A stretch of DNA of 18,236 nt from Promethearchaeota archaeon (GCA_030620005.1 JAUXAJ010000074.1:1-18236), one strand, 5' to 3'; numbered from the stretch's first letter, positions 7,885 to 15,511 are shown. Translations and numbers: made by a program. The notes: generated by a model from the sequence alone, not told the origin.

Positions 7885-8745
7885 TTAATCTTTACTTGAT
7901 TCTACTTTTAACCGTGAAATTTCTATTTTATTTTGGCTATTTTCCACGCGTAGTTCTTTAATTAATTTTTCCATTTCTATTATTTTTAACGCCATATCTT
8001 TTTGAGAAACATTTTCAAATTGAGCTTGACTTTTAGGAGCTTTCAGCTCTATTGTTAACACTGCTTCCGAACCATCGCCCCTACTTTCTATTTTTTCGTA
8101 AAGAGCAAGTCTTTCTTTTAAAAAACTGATTTGAGACCTTGCTTTTTTAAGATTCTTTTGAAGATCTTCAGTTAAACTCTTTTTGATTAAACCATCATGC
8201 GAAAGAGTGGAAGTTAAACTTAATTTCTCTATTTGTTCGTTCTTTTCTTGGATTTCTGCTTTTAACGACTTGATTTCTTTTTCTTGTTTATTTATTAATT
8301 CATTCAATTCGTTGCTTCCAGTACTTAGTTGTTTTAGTTTTGCTATAATCAGGTTTTGTTTATTTATTTTAGTTTGTAATTCAGTGATTAAAGAGTCGAG
8401 GGGACTTTTTTTCTGTTCTATTCTAATAACCGAAGACTTACCATTTCTCGATAATTGTTCAACTTTTTGCAGTAGCTGAACTTTTTCTTTTCTTAAGAAA
8501 CCCATTTTATCCTTTAATTCTCTGATTTCTTTCTCTTTTGAATCGAGTACAACAACAATTTTTGAGTCGCTTGGCGTACCCTTCTTCTTTTTTTTTACTA
8601 CATTATTAGAAGTAAGGGCTTCTAATCTCATTATTTTATATTCAAGTTGTTCAACTTTACCAAGATAACTATCAATTTCCAATTCTCGTTTTTCTAGTTC
8701 AATCTCTAACTCGTCAATTCGAATTCTTAAGGATAATTCTGACAT
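7885..8745 (-). CDS. coiled-coil protein of unknown function
   Basis: A 286-residue soluble protein dominated by heptad-rich, highly charged helices (about 1-45, 65-105, 115-175, 185-220 and 245-286), with Leu/Ile at regular spacing and Glu/Lys elsewhere. Breaks are the lysine-rich KKKKKGTPSD near 51-60, a Ser/Gly patch near 100 and a short strand-like VLTIELKAP near 230. There is no signal peptide, membrane segment or enzyme motif. The architecture suggests a rod or scaffold that oligomerises. It lies between the ABC permease (160 bases away) and ribonuclease Z (42 bases away). The family is unrecognised, and similarity to cytoskeletal or SMC-like coils would be compositional only. Confidence 0.65.
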   Translation of the reverse strand: MSELSLRIRIDELEIELEKRELEIDSYLGKVEQLEYKIMRLEALTSNNVVKKKKKGTPSDSKIVVVLDSKEKEIRELKDKMGFLRKEKVQLLQKVEQLSRNGKSSVIRIEQKKSPLDSLITELQTKINKQNLIIAKLKQLSTGSNELNELINKQEKEIKSLKAEIQEKNEQIEKLSLTSTLSHDGLIKKSLTEDLQKNLKKARSQISFLKERLALYEKIESRGDGSEAVLTIELKAPKSQAQFENVSQKDMALKIIEMEKLIKELRVENSQNKIEISRLKVESSKD

Positions 8746-8905
8746 TTTAAAGTTAGATACTTGTTAGTTTTTTTTGATAATAAATCTATTTAACATTAAG
8801 AATTTGAACCTAATTAAATATATATTTTGCTTTATTATTTTAAAAATTATTTCTTGTAATATCTTTTTCAATAATATTACTATGAATGTAAAAATATTTA
8901 TTTTT

Positions 8906-10843
8906 CTAATATATTTCAAAGTTTTTTATTCTAAAATTTTTCAATTTTCTCATTAATGGAATGAGACTCAAATAATTTAAGAGTATAGAAATTAAGAAGT
9001 TAAACGAAATAAGAAGAAAAGGTACGTGTAACGGTGGTAAATACGCTTTCTCGAGTAAAAATAGTGCGTTAAATATCATGCCAAACGATAGACTTATGAG
9101 TAAAGAAGGACTCGAAACAAAGAAGGATTCTAAAAATAAGATTCTCTTCAAGGATTTGCTCCTTGCTCCAATCGCTCTCATTATCGTAAAATCTCTTGCT
9201 TTCTCAAAAAGCCCTCCTTTTTGGTAGTTAAATAATATCATAAAAGTAATGACGCCCATGATAGCGATCAATAATCCTGAATAGAGTGATAAGGTTGATA
9301 AATAATTCAAATTATTCTCAAATGTCTCGTTCAAATTTAAATGGGTAAATTCTTCCCCTAAATTCACTTTGATAATATTTTCAAGCTGTTCCTTCATTTT
9401 ATTATAAGTTCCACTTTTATATTTTACTAAAATTAAGTTTACCTCTTGTTTATTTAATTCTAATATTTCTTGGAATAATTCTAAATTTATATAACCCGCG
9501 TTTCCACCATAGAAACTATCAATTACTACGCCAGAAATACGACTGCTATGACCTAAAGATGTTAGGATTAAACCTTGATCAAACGCGTAGTCAAAAAAAG
9601 AATAAGCCAAACCATCACCTATTACCATGTATTCACTGGAATTTTCAACAGAAAAGAAAGACCCTTCAATCTCAAAATTAACGTTCGCATTGGTTGGATT
9701 AAGTCCTATAATGGGGATGTTACCTGTTCGCTGTTGACCAATAACTATATAACCTTCGTCTCCGTAACCTTCATCTGCACTATAATATACCCCATCCTTT
9801 TCTTCTACATCGCAAAATTTTATTAGTCGCTTGTCAACTCTTTCAATATCATCCATTAGACTTATCTTATTAGCTTTACTGGCACTAAATAAATATCTTG
9901 AATTTGTAAAATCTATGTCGTCTTGGCTTACTGAAACACGTGAATCAGAAAACATTTTATATAGCAATGAATAATGATAAACAACATCCCCGTGTCCAAT
10001 GACAATCAAGTTTTCTCCTTGAGATTTTTTTATCCATTCTCTTGACGATGAATTTATAACAATGATACCTAATCCAAACGTGAATATTACAAGAAAGATT
10101 AAAGAGAAAACTACCACATATCTTTTAAATTCACCCTTTTTTCTAACAATATTTATGATAGCTATTTTAAAATTCATCCCTAAAGATGAGAGCCACCTAG
10201 GGACTAGAGTAAATCCTTTGGAGGCATCGTAATCGCATGGTATGTTTTTTGAAAATAACTTTGTAATTGACTGCATTCCAATTTTTCTAATAGTATATCC
10301 AGTTATGAAATATATCCCCCCTGCGCAAGAAAAGAATAAAATTGGAGTGAATATTACATCAATTTGAAATGCAATCGTGTATCCTAAAATAAATGTTATT
10401 AAAGTAAAAATTCCAAAGGAGACTAATCCAAATATTAAACCTAAGATAAAACCAAGGATAAAAATAATGTAAACTTCAAGTAAATAAAATCCGTACAATC
10501 TTTCCGGCAATGTTCCAAGAGATTTCATTATTCCAATATCCCTTTTTTTAGATATGGCCAAAGTTGTCGTTATAACTACAACAATAACAAACGTTAAGCA
10601 AAATATTAAAACGAGTATTAGCGTGTTAAACTGAGAGTAGAGCAATTTAATAGAACCCGAGAAAAAGGACGCATCATCATAATTTCCTAGGGAAAAATCC
10701 TGGATAAACGAATTTAAACCTAACGAAGATGTAAAATAAATTAAAAATATGGAAACACCAACAATTAACGCTATAATTAGCACGTAAGGATAGTTGGATT
10801 CTTTTTTTCGGTAAAAATCTTTAAGAGCAAAATCTAATGACAT
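8906..10843 (-). CDS. FtsX/MacB-type ABC transporter permease
   Basis: A 645-residue permease with two FtsX-type halves. A first helix (18-40) is followed by three helices (about 72-96, 120-152, 163-186), another at 241-264, a large extracytoplasmic domain (about 265-510), and three final helices (about 520-542, 567-590, 615-638). The coupling motif seen in FtsX-family permeases occurs twice: KKRDIGIMKSLG near 99-110 and ARDFTIMRAIGA near 549-560. Relatives (MacB, LolC/E, FtsX) use ATP hydrolysis to move an outer domain, extracting or exporting lipoproteins, peptides or lipids, or regulating wall enzymes. It lies 32 bases after its ATPase, with an AGAGGT site nine bases before the ATG. The substrate is unknown. 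Confidence 0.85.
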   Translation of the reverse strand: MSLDFALKDFYRKKESNYPYVLIIALIVGVSIFLIYFTSSLGLNSFIQDFSLGNYDDASFFSGSIKLLYSQFNTLILVLIFCLTFVIVVVITTTLAISKKRDIGIMKSLGTLPERLYGFYLLEVYIIFILGFILGLIFGLVSFGIFTLITFILGYTIAFQIDVIFTPILFFSCAGGIYFITGYTIRKIGMQSITKLFSKNIPCDYDASKGFTLVPRWLSSLGMNFKIAIINIVRKKGEFKRYVVVFSLIFLVIFTFGLGIIVINSSSREWIKKSQGENLIVIGHGDVVYHYSLLYKMFSDSRVSVSQDDIDFTNSRYLFSASKANKISLMDDIERVDKRLIKFCDVEEKDGVYYSADEGYGDEGYIVIGQQRTGNIPIIGLNPTNANVNFEIEGSFFSVENSSEYMVIGDGLAYSFFDYAFDQGLILTSLGHSSRISGVVIDSFYGGNAGYINLELFQEILELNKQEVNLILVKYKSGTYNKMKEQLENIIKVNLGEEFTHLNLNETFENNLNYLSTLSLYSGLLIAIMGVITFMILFNYQKGGLFEKARDFTIMRAIGARSKSLKRILFLESFFVSSPSLLISLSFGMIFNALFLLEKAYLPPLHVPFLLISFNFLISILLNYLSLIPLMRKLKNFRIKNFEIY

Positions 10844-10875
10844 GGCTAAATTTACCTCTTTTGTTTAAATTAGAA

Positions 10876-11628
10876 CTAAGAATTCAATTCCTCTTTTTTT
10901 ATTTTTCCGTCATCGAATGTTATTATTTTGTCAGCGAGTTCTATTAAATTTTCGTCGTGAGTTGCTATTAGAATTGTTTTTCCTTCTTCTTTCATCTCTT
11001 TAAAAAGATCCCTTATGAATTCGCCTGTTTTCTTATCTAAATTTGCAGTTGGCTCGTCAGCTATTATTAGAGGGGGGTCATTTGCTAACGCGCGAACAAT
11101 TGAGACTCTTTGTTGTTCTCCAGCTGATAGTTGGAATGGTAAATGTTCTCGACGGTCTAGCAATTTTATTTTTTTTATTAATTCTAAGGCTTTCTTTCGT
11201 TGCTCTTTTAGGCTTAATCCAGCTAAATTAAGAGGAAACATTATATTTTCAGCCAATGTAAGCGTACTGATGAGATTGTAATTTTGAAAGATAAATCCTG
11301 AATTAATAAGCCGAAAAATTGCCAAAGATTCTTCTTCCATATCAGAGATATTGACACCATATGAATGTATTTTTCCACTTGTAGGAGAATCTAAACCCCC
11401 AAGTAAGTTCAACAGAGAAGTCTTTCCAGCTCCAGAAGGTCCTTTAATAACTATAAATTTATCCTCCTTAATCGTTAATGTCACATTATCGACCGCTCTG
11501 ACGATATAATCTCCGATTTCATAGTCTTTCACTAATTTATTTGCCACAAGTACAACGCTCTCACCCTTTTCATGAAAGATCTCTCCAATATCTTCAATAC
11601 CTTCTGATAAATCCTTATCTCTTTTCAC
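10876..11628 (-). CDS. ABC transporter ATPase, MacB/LolD-type
   Basis: A complete nucleotide-binding subunit: Walker A GPSGAGKTS (63-71), Q-loop Q115 in FIFQNYNL, signature LSAGEQQR (167-174), Walker B LIIADEP with E192, D-loop NLD (196-198) and H-loop H224. The TSGK and ATHD segments match the LolD/MacB/FtsE branch, consistent with the FtsX permease directly downstream. The annotated start is a GTG with no Shine-Dalgarno and gives an unusual acidic N-terminal extension of about 25 residues. A GTG at residue 28, after an internal GGGTGA, would give the more usual family N-terminus, so the start is uncertain. The two subunits should form one membrane complex. Confidence 0.92.
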   Translation of the reverse strand: MKRDKDLSEGIEDIGEIFHEKGESVVLVANKLVKDYEIGDYIVRAVDNVTLTIKEDKFIVIKGPSGAGKTSLLNLLGGLDSPTSGKIHSYGVNISDMEEESLAIFRLINSGFIFQNYNLISTLTLAENIMFPLNLAGLSLKEQRKKALELIKKIKLLDRREHLPFQLSAGEQQRVSIVRALANDPPLIIADEPTANLDKKTGEFIRDLFKEMKEEGKTILIATHDENLIELADKIITFDDGKIKKEELNS

Positions 11629-11646
11629 AAATCTTATAATTTTTTT

Positions 11647-11829
11647 TTACTTAAAATACTTTTTTGAAGTTTTATTTTTAAATTTTACATTTATAAATGC
11701 AATAAATTTAAATATTAAACATGTAAATATAAGATTAAGAGGGAAGATAAAAAAAAAGATCATAATATCCCCTAATTTGTAAATGGTAACTACATTTTCT
11801 ATTTTATTTTTTTTTTTTTTTTCCCTCAT
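11647..11829 (-). CDS. possible small single-span membrane peptide
   Basis: A 60-codon frame directly upstream of the ABC ATPase, 18 bases apart. It encodes a lysine-rich head (MREKKKKNK), one or two hydrophobic segments (about 21-47) and a basic tail. An AAAGGA five bases before the ATG supports translation. The flanking DNA is highly AT-rich, and the Phe/Ile/Lys-rich composition could arise by chance. If real, it might be a small accessory subunit of the transporter; if not, this is the operon's 5' leader. Confidence 0.3.
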   Translation of the reverse strand: MREKKKKNKIENVVTIYKLGDIMIFFFIFPLNLIFTCLIFKFIAFINVKFKNKTSKKYFK

Positions 11830-11903
11830 TCTATTCCTTTGTTTATTGAAATATCTCTTACAGCGTTAATTTAAACTACTTCATGAATTTGAGTAAAAAT
11901 AGT

Positions 11904-11943
11904 AATATTTAGAAATATTTACAAATATTTACAAATTATTAGA
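11904..11943 (+). repeat. degenerate 10-bp tandem repeats upstream of the corrinoid gene
   Basis: Four head-to-tail decamers read aatatttaga, aatatttaca, aatatttaca and aattattaga, followed by a weaker aattacataa. The period of about one helical turn places each copy on the same face of the DNA. They end about 50 bases before the start of the corrinoid protein gene, just upstream of its TATA-like element. They could bind a regulator cooperatively or bend DNA, or they may be slippage in AT-rich sequence. Confidence 0.5.
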
Positions 11944-11952
11944 AATTACATA

Positions 11953-11992
11953 AACTATAAAAAATTTTAATAAAAATAGTTAGGGAAAATAA
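11953..11992 (+). promoter_or_regulatory. putative promoter and RBS of the corrinoid protein gene
   Basis: A TATA-like actataaaaaatt (about 11954-11966) lies about 33 bases before the ATG, and AGGGA at 11981-11985 sits about seven bases before it. The spacing suggests a transcript with a leader of roughly ten bases carrying a weak ribosome-binding site. Confidence 0.4.
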
Positions 11993-12628
11993 ATGGAGTT
12001 TGAAAAATTAACTGAATTAATTATTGAGTTAGAAGTTGATGATATCGAAGGGGCCGTAAAAGAAGCACTAGAGAAAGATGGTAAAGGCCCATTTGATGTT
12101 TTACAAGCATTAACAAAAGGAATGGACGAGGTTGGTAGAAGATACGAGCAAAAAGAATATTACTTAACAGAGTTAGTTTTAGCAGGAGAGACCATGAAAG
12201 AGGCTTTTAAGATCTTGCAACCGGCTTTAGCAGCTTCAGGTCGCTCTGAGAGTAAAGTTGGAATTATTCTGGCCACAGTTAAAGGTGATAACCACGATAT
12301 CGGCAAAAACATCCTAGGCTCGCTCCTCCTCTCGTCTGGATATGAATTACACGACTTAGGAATGGATGTCGACGAAAAAACCATTGTAGAAAAAGTAAAA
12401 GAAACAGGCGCTACTATTGTTGCTTTAAGTTCACTATTAACAATGACTGTTGAACAAATAAGGAATGTGGATAAGGCACTTAAGGAAGCGGGTCTGCGGG
12501 ATAAAGTTAAGATGATCGTCGGCGGAGCTCCATTAAATATGGAACTCGCTAAAAAACTTGGAGCGGACGATTTTGCCGAAGATGCAGTTGATGGAGTTAG
12601 ACACATTAAAAAATTAGCAGAAAGCTAG
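11993..12628 (+). CDS. methyltransferase corrinoid protein (MtaC/MtbC/MttC-like)
   Basis: A 211-residue cobamide-binding protein of the kind that shuttles methyl groups between substrate-specific methyltransferases (methanol, methylamines, glycine betaine and the like) and a cobamide:carrier methyltransferase. Residues 1-85 form the helical cap (B12-binding 2), and 87-211 the Rossmann-like B12 domain. The lower-ligand motif GDNHDIG gives H101, followed by SSLLTMT near 146-152 and VGGAP at 176-180. Length and layout are standard. No partner methyltransferase or activating protein is adjacent, so the substrate cannot be named. It could instead be charged by a distant MttB-like enzyme and pass methyl groups to the Wood-Ljungdahl pathway, to which the CODH/ACS subunit in this window belongs. 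Confidence 0.9.
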   Translation: MEFEKLTELIIELEVDDIEGAVKEALEKDGKGPFDVLQALTKGMDEVGRRYEQKEYYLTELVLAGETMKEAFKILQPALAASGRSESKVGIILATVKGDNHDIGKNILGSLLLSSGYELHDLGMDVDEKTIVEKVKETGATIVALSSLLTMTVEQIRNVDKALKEAGLRDKVKMIVGGAPLNMELAKKLGADDFAEDAVDGVRHIKKLAES

Positions 12629-12646
12629 CTTTTTTTTCTATTTTTT
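12621..12646 (+). terminator. terminator overlapping the corrinoid gene stop
   Basis: A perfect 12-base palindrome (AAAGCTAGCTTT, 12621-12632) contains the TAG stop and runs into eight T's (12630-12637), then CTA and six more T's. The T-tracts alone would terminate an archaeal polymerase. The palindrome is too tight for a good hairpin and may be coincidental. Confidence 0.5.
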
Positions 12647-12707
12647 AAATAATAATTCTTGACGCTTTTATTCTACCAAATTGTAAAGAACACAAATTTA
12701 ATTAAAA

Positions 12708-13256
12708 ATGAAGAAAAGGGCACTTTTTTTGGACAGAGATGGGACACTAAATGAAGATAAAGGATACGTCCATAAAGTCGAAGATTTTAAGCTTTTACCC
12801 GGTGTAATAAAAGGTTTAAGATTACTTCAAGAAAAATTTTTATTTTTTATCGTTACTAATCAATCAGGTATAGGGAAAGGATTCTATACAGCTAATGACT
12901 TTCTAAAATTTAACAATTTATTATGTAATACTTTAAAGGAACATGGTATTCAAATAGAAAAGACATGCTATTGTCCTCATACCGCCGAAGAAGGATGTAA
13001 TTGTAGAAAACCTAAAATATATAACATTGATAAATGCGTAAGTGAATTCAATATTGATTTAAGGAATTCATGGGTTATTGGAGATCATCCTTCGGACATT
13101 CAATTAGGTATGAATGCGGGGTGTAAAACGATTTATCTATGTACGGGGGAGGGAACATACCATTTTTCTGAGTTAGAACAAAAGAAGATAGCACCTACGA
13201 TTATTGCGCGCGATTTTTTAACAGCAGCCAATAAGATTTTAGAATTTGATTTTTAA
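12708..13256 (+). CDS. gmhB: GmhB-like HAD phosphatase (D-glycero-heptose-1,7-bisphosphate 7-phosphatase family)
   Basis: A 182-residue HAD phosphatase of the histidinol/heptose-bisphosphate branch. Motif I is LDRDGT (D9, D11), motif II VTNQSG (T50), motif III CRKPK (K102) and motif IV GDHPSD (D126, D130). A zinc loop, characteristic of GmhB and HisB-N, is present as C89-x-H91-x5-C97-x-C99. GmhB removes the 7-phosphate of glycero-manno-heptose bisphosphate on the way to nucleotide-activated heptose; relatives act on other sugar bisphosphates, and a histidinol-phosphate role is not excluded. No other heptose or histidine genes are nearby, but an RmlC-like gene 600 bases away hints at surface-sugar synthesis. 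It appears leaderless: no Shine-Dalgarno precedes the ATG. Confidence 0.83.
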   Translation: MKKRALFLDRDGTLNEDKGYVHKVEDFKLLPGVIKGLRLLQEKFLFFIVTNQSGIGKGFYTANDFLKFNNLLCNTLKEHGIQIEKTCYCPHTAEEGCNCRKPKIYNIDKCVSEFNIDLRNSWVIGDHPSDIQLGMNAGCKTIYLCTGEGTYHFSELEQKKIAPTIIARDFLTAANKILEFDF

Positions 13257-13301
13257 AATACAAGATAAGCCTAAAAAAAAAAGTAATGAGTTAGACTGAG
13301 G

Positions 13302-13760
13302 ATGTATTATAAAAAAATCAATAGCGCTGATCTTTGGAACAAAATCCGACTCTTAAGAGAGTTAATTAAAAACAAGAAAAATTTCAAAAAAAGAAGTTGT
13401 TGGGCTTGTAAGCGCGACCTTAATATTTTTGATTTCCTTAGCGATAATGTCGAATTCTCAGCTACCTATATTTTCTATCTGTGGCAAAATTCGATTTTAG
13501 AATTTCATTGCTGCGAATGTTTTAAATTTTTAAAAATTGAAGAAATAAAATTAATTGAACGGGAATTAAAAACGAGAAATTGTCCAAATTGTAATGCCGT
13601 TATTGATATTTACAAATTTGTGAAAATCCACGATTACCTTAAAATTAAGGAGCTAAAAGAGTTTTGGTTAAATCTAAATGCTCAAGTTTTCTGCGATAGG
13701 TTATGCCAACGCAAGTATTATAAAAAATTGCACGAGAGTCGTTTAAAACATAAAGAATAA
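13302..13760 (+). CDS. Cys-rich zinc-ribbon-like protein with internal duplication
   Basis: A 152-residue basic protein with two copies of one metal-site unit. Copy 1 has C33-x2-C36, then C70-x2-C73 (with an extra C71); copy 2 has C94-x2-C97, then C131-x3-C135. The gap between the paired knuckles is 33 residues in both copies, and between them the chains align: the first knuckle leads into LNIFDF or IDIYKF, and EFHC or QVFC precedes the second. Each unit could hold one zinc ion. I recognise no named family; RNA or protein binding is a guess from charge and fold type. It lies 45 bases after the GmhB-like gene in the same direction and may be co-transcribed. Confidence 0.65.
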   Translation: MYYKKINSADLWNKIRLLRELIKNKKNFKKRSCWACKRDLNIFDFLSDNVEFSATYIFYLWQNSILEFHCCECFKFLKIEEIKLIERELKTRNCPNCNAVIDIYKFVKIHDYLKIKELKEFWLNLNAQVFCDRLCQRKYYKKLHESRLKHKE

Positions 13761-13843
13761 AAAGAGAAAACAATAGTATTATATTCCCTTACTGAAAAGA
13801 ATTCTAAAAATTGCTATTTTGCCTTAAATTTTTAGTTTTTTAT

Positions 13844-14416
13844 TTATGTTTTTTCAAACGGATTAGGATACTTCTTAAGGAAGTCATCCACCAAAGGTGC
13901 TTTTTTATCTCTTTCAGATAATATTGGATCTTGGATCTTCCAATCTATTTTCAGCGTAGGATCGTTCCAAAATACTTCTAACTCAATTTCGGGATTATAA
14001 TATGTATTTACTTTATATTGTACTTCTGCCAATTTCGAAATAACAGAATAACCATGTGCAAAACCTACTGGTATTATTACTTGCCTGAAGTTTTTTGCTG
14101 TTAATTCCACACCAAACCATCTCTTAAAGGACGGGGATTTTGGACGAATATCTACCATCACATCCCATATTTTTCCTACCGTGCATCTTATGAGTTTTAC
14201 TTGTCCTGGATACATTTGGAAATGTAATCCTCTAATCGTGTTTTTTTGGGAACTTGCGTGATTGTCTTGAACAAATTGCCAATTGTACTCAAGGTCTTTA
14301 AATAACTCAACAAATTTCTCATGGGTGTAAGACTCTAAAAAAAAGCCTCGATCGTCCTTAAAAACTTCGGGTTCAACAATCCATATTTCAGGGAATATTG
14401 TAGGTGTCCTTTTCAT
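13844..14416 (-). CDS. rfbC: dTDP-4-dehydrorhamnose 3,5-epimerase (RmlC/RfbC family)
   Basis: A 190-residue cupin that epimerises C3 and C5 of dTDP-4-keto-6-deoxyglucose in dTDP-rhamnose synthesis, or acts on a related nucleotide sugar. Family marks are all present: DDRGFFLESY (21-30), the catalytic-base motif RGLHFQ with H65, K74 in QVKLIRC, VDIRPKSPSF (88-97), the IPVGFAHGY segment (115-123) and the tyrosines of YKVNTYYNP (Y139/Y140). Length is standard. RmlA, RmlB and RmlD are absent from the window, so the full pathway cannot be confirmed. It lies 60 bases downstream of the longin-GTPase gene on the same strand. Confidence 0.9.
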   Translation of the reverse strand: MKRTPTIFPEIWIVEPEVFKDDRGFFLESYTHEKFVELFKDLEYNWQFVQDNHASSQKNTIRGLHFQMYPGQVKLIRCTVGKIWDVMVDIRPKSPSFKRWFGVELTAKNFRQVIIPVGFAHGYSVISKLAEVQYKVNTYYNPEIELEVFWNDPTLKIDWKIQDPILSERDKKAPLVDDFLKKYPNPFEKT

Positions 14417-14476
14417 TGTTATTAGAAATAAATTATCCTTAAAATAAAAGAATTTTTTAATTAAAAAGAACCATGA

Positions 14477-15511
14477 TTAAATTATGTGCTTAATAAGCCA
14501 GCGGAAAGCCTTCATTAATTTAGGATCTTCTTTCAAGATGTTAATTGTATAATATTTAATTTTAATTCCATATTCTCGTAGTTCTTTTAGGTTCAACTCA
14601 TTATCGATGTACTCAGCATCAATCTCCGTTTTATCGTTAAACAGGTTTCCAATTATCAAAATCGGAAGTTTACCATTCTTTGTTTCCATGGTCTTTTTTG
14701 CTATTCTTTGAAATTTATCCTTGATATTAACAATTGAATTTTTATCTGCTACGTTAAACAATAAGACGAAACCTTGAGCCTTTTCAACGCAATCACCGTA
14801 ATTAAGGCATTCTTCACATCCAGTATCGTTCTCAACGCAATCGTAAGTAAGTATCGCTAAATTATCAATTGATAATTCAAGTATCTTTGAAGGTAAATCG
14901 TTGTTATTTTGCTTGTAAAATTGAATTGCTTCCAGGGTCTTTAAAAGGGTTTTTTTGCCAACACTTTTCGAGCCGATTATAAATAACTTTTTTAAACCAG
15001 GATATGTTTTTACTGGGGGTCCAGCACCTATTTTTGGTGATAGCTTTTTAAAATATTTATTATAATTCTTCAAAAATTCTTTTTTAAAAACATCAGAAGC
15101 TATATCAAAAAGTTCATTTTGAGCTTTAGTTCTTTTATGTTTATGTAATAGTATTGGAAATCCTTCCATATTTCTTAATTCAGCGGCATATTGCTCCAAG
15201 ACGGGGTTTTTCAAATCCAAATATTTAAAAACATCTTCGATTTCTTTTCTAAAATATGCTGCCCTTATTAAATACGAAATCATTACAAGTTCTTTTCCGC
15301 CTCGAGATGATTTAGATTCAATATAAAACAAATGATTGACCGTTTGAAATTTCCTGAACGCAAAAATAAAAGTTCCTTCAACGGTTAAGAATTCTAATAT
15401 TGTCCCTAAGTCAGGATGTTCAAAATTGTCTAGTTCATCGTGGCAGTAAAACACTGTCGGTCCCACGACTTGATCAAAGTAACTAATGCATAAGATCTCA
15501 TTTGTAGGCAT
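14477..15511 (-). CDS. longin-type domain fused to a divergent small GTPase-like domain
   Basis: A 344-residue two-part protein. Residues 1-100 begin EILCISYFDQVVGPTVFYC and have the strand-helix pattern of longin/roadblock-type domains that accompany small GTPases in Asgard archaea. A helical linker (about 105-165) leads to a Ras-like domain (174-344). The P-loop is GSKSVGKKT (180-188), with lysine where the usual Ser/Thr follows GK. The switch II position reads TYDCVENDTG followed by a cysteine cluster (C225, C232, C235, C241), the expected DxxGQ being degraded. The base-recognition motif NKxD reads NLFND (289-293). The hydrophobic strands GFVLLFNVAD and LPILIIGN are kept. The protein may bind nucleotide weakly or not at all. 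Membrane-traffic-like or motility-regulator roles are inference. A TATA-like element just upstream suggests a nearly leaderless message. Confidence 0.75.
   Translation of the reverse strand: MPTNEILCISYFDQVVGPTVFYCHDELDNFEHPDLGTILEFLTVEGTFIFAFRKFQTVNHLFYIESKSSRGGKELVMISYLIRAAYFRKEIEDVFKYLDLKNPVLEQYAAELRNMEGFPILLHKHKRTKAQNELFDIASDVFKKEFLKNYNKYFKKLSPKIGAGPPVKTYPGLKKLFIIGSKSVGKKTLLKTLEAIQFYKQNNNDLPSKILELSIDNLAILTYDCVENDTGCEECLNYGDCVEKAQGFVLLFNVADKNSIVNIKDKFQRIAKKTMETKNGKLPILIIGNLFNDKTEIDAEYIDNELNLKELREYGIKIKYYTINILKEDPKLMKAFRWLIKHII

Noticed and set aside
8774..8956. 60-codon plus-strand frame rich in Ile/Phe/Asn
   Set aside because: It is AT-driven composition in the spacer after the ABC permease, with no ribosome-binding site, and it overlaps the permease C-terminus.
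12160..12606. 148-codon minus-strand frame inside the corrinoid gene
   Set aside because: It is a Ser/Pro/Thr-rich shadow of the B12-binding domain on the other strand; the real gene has every family motif.
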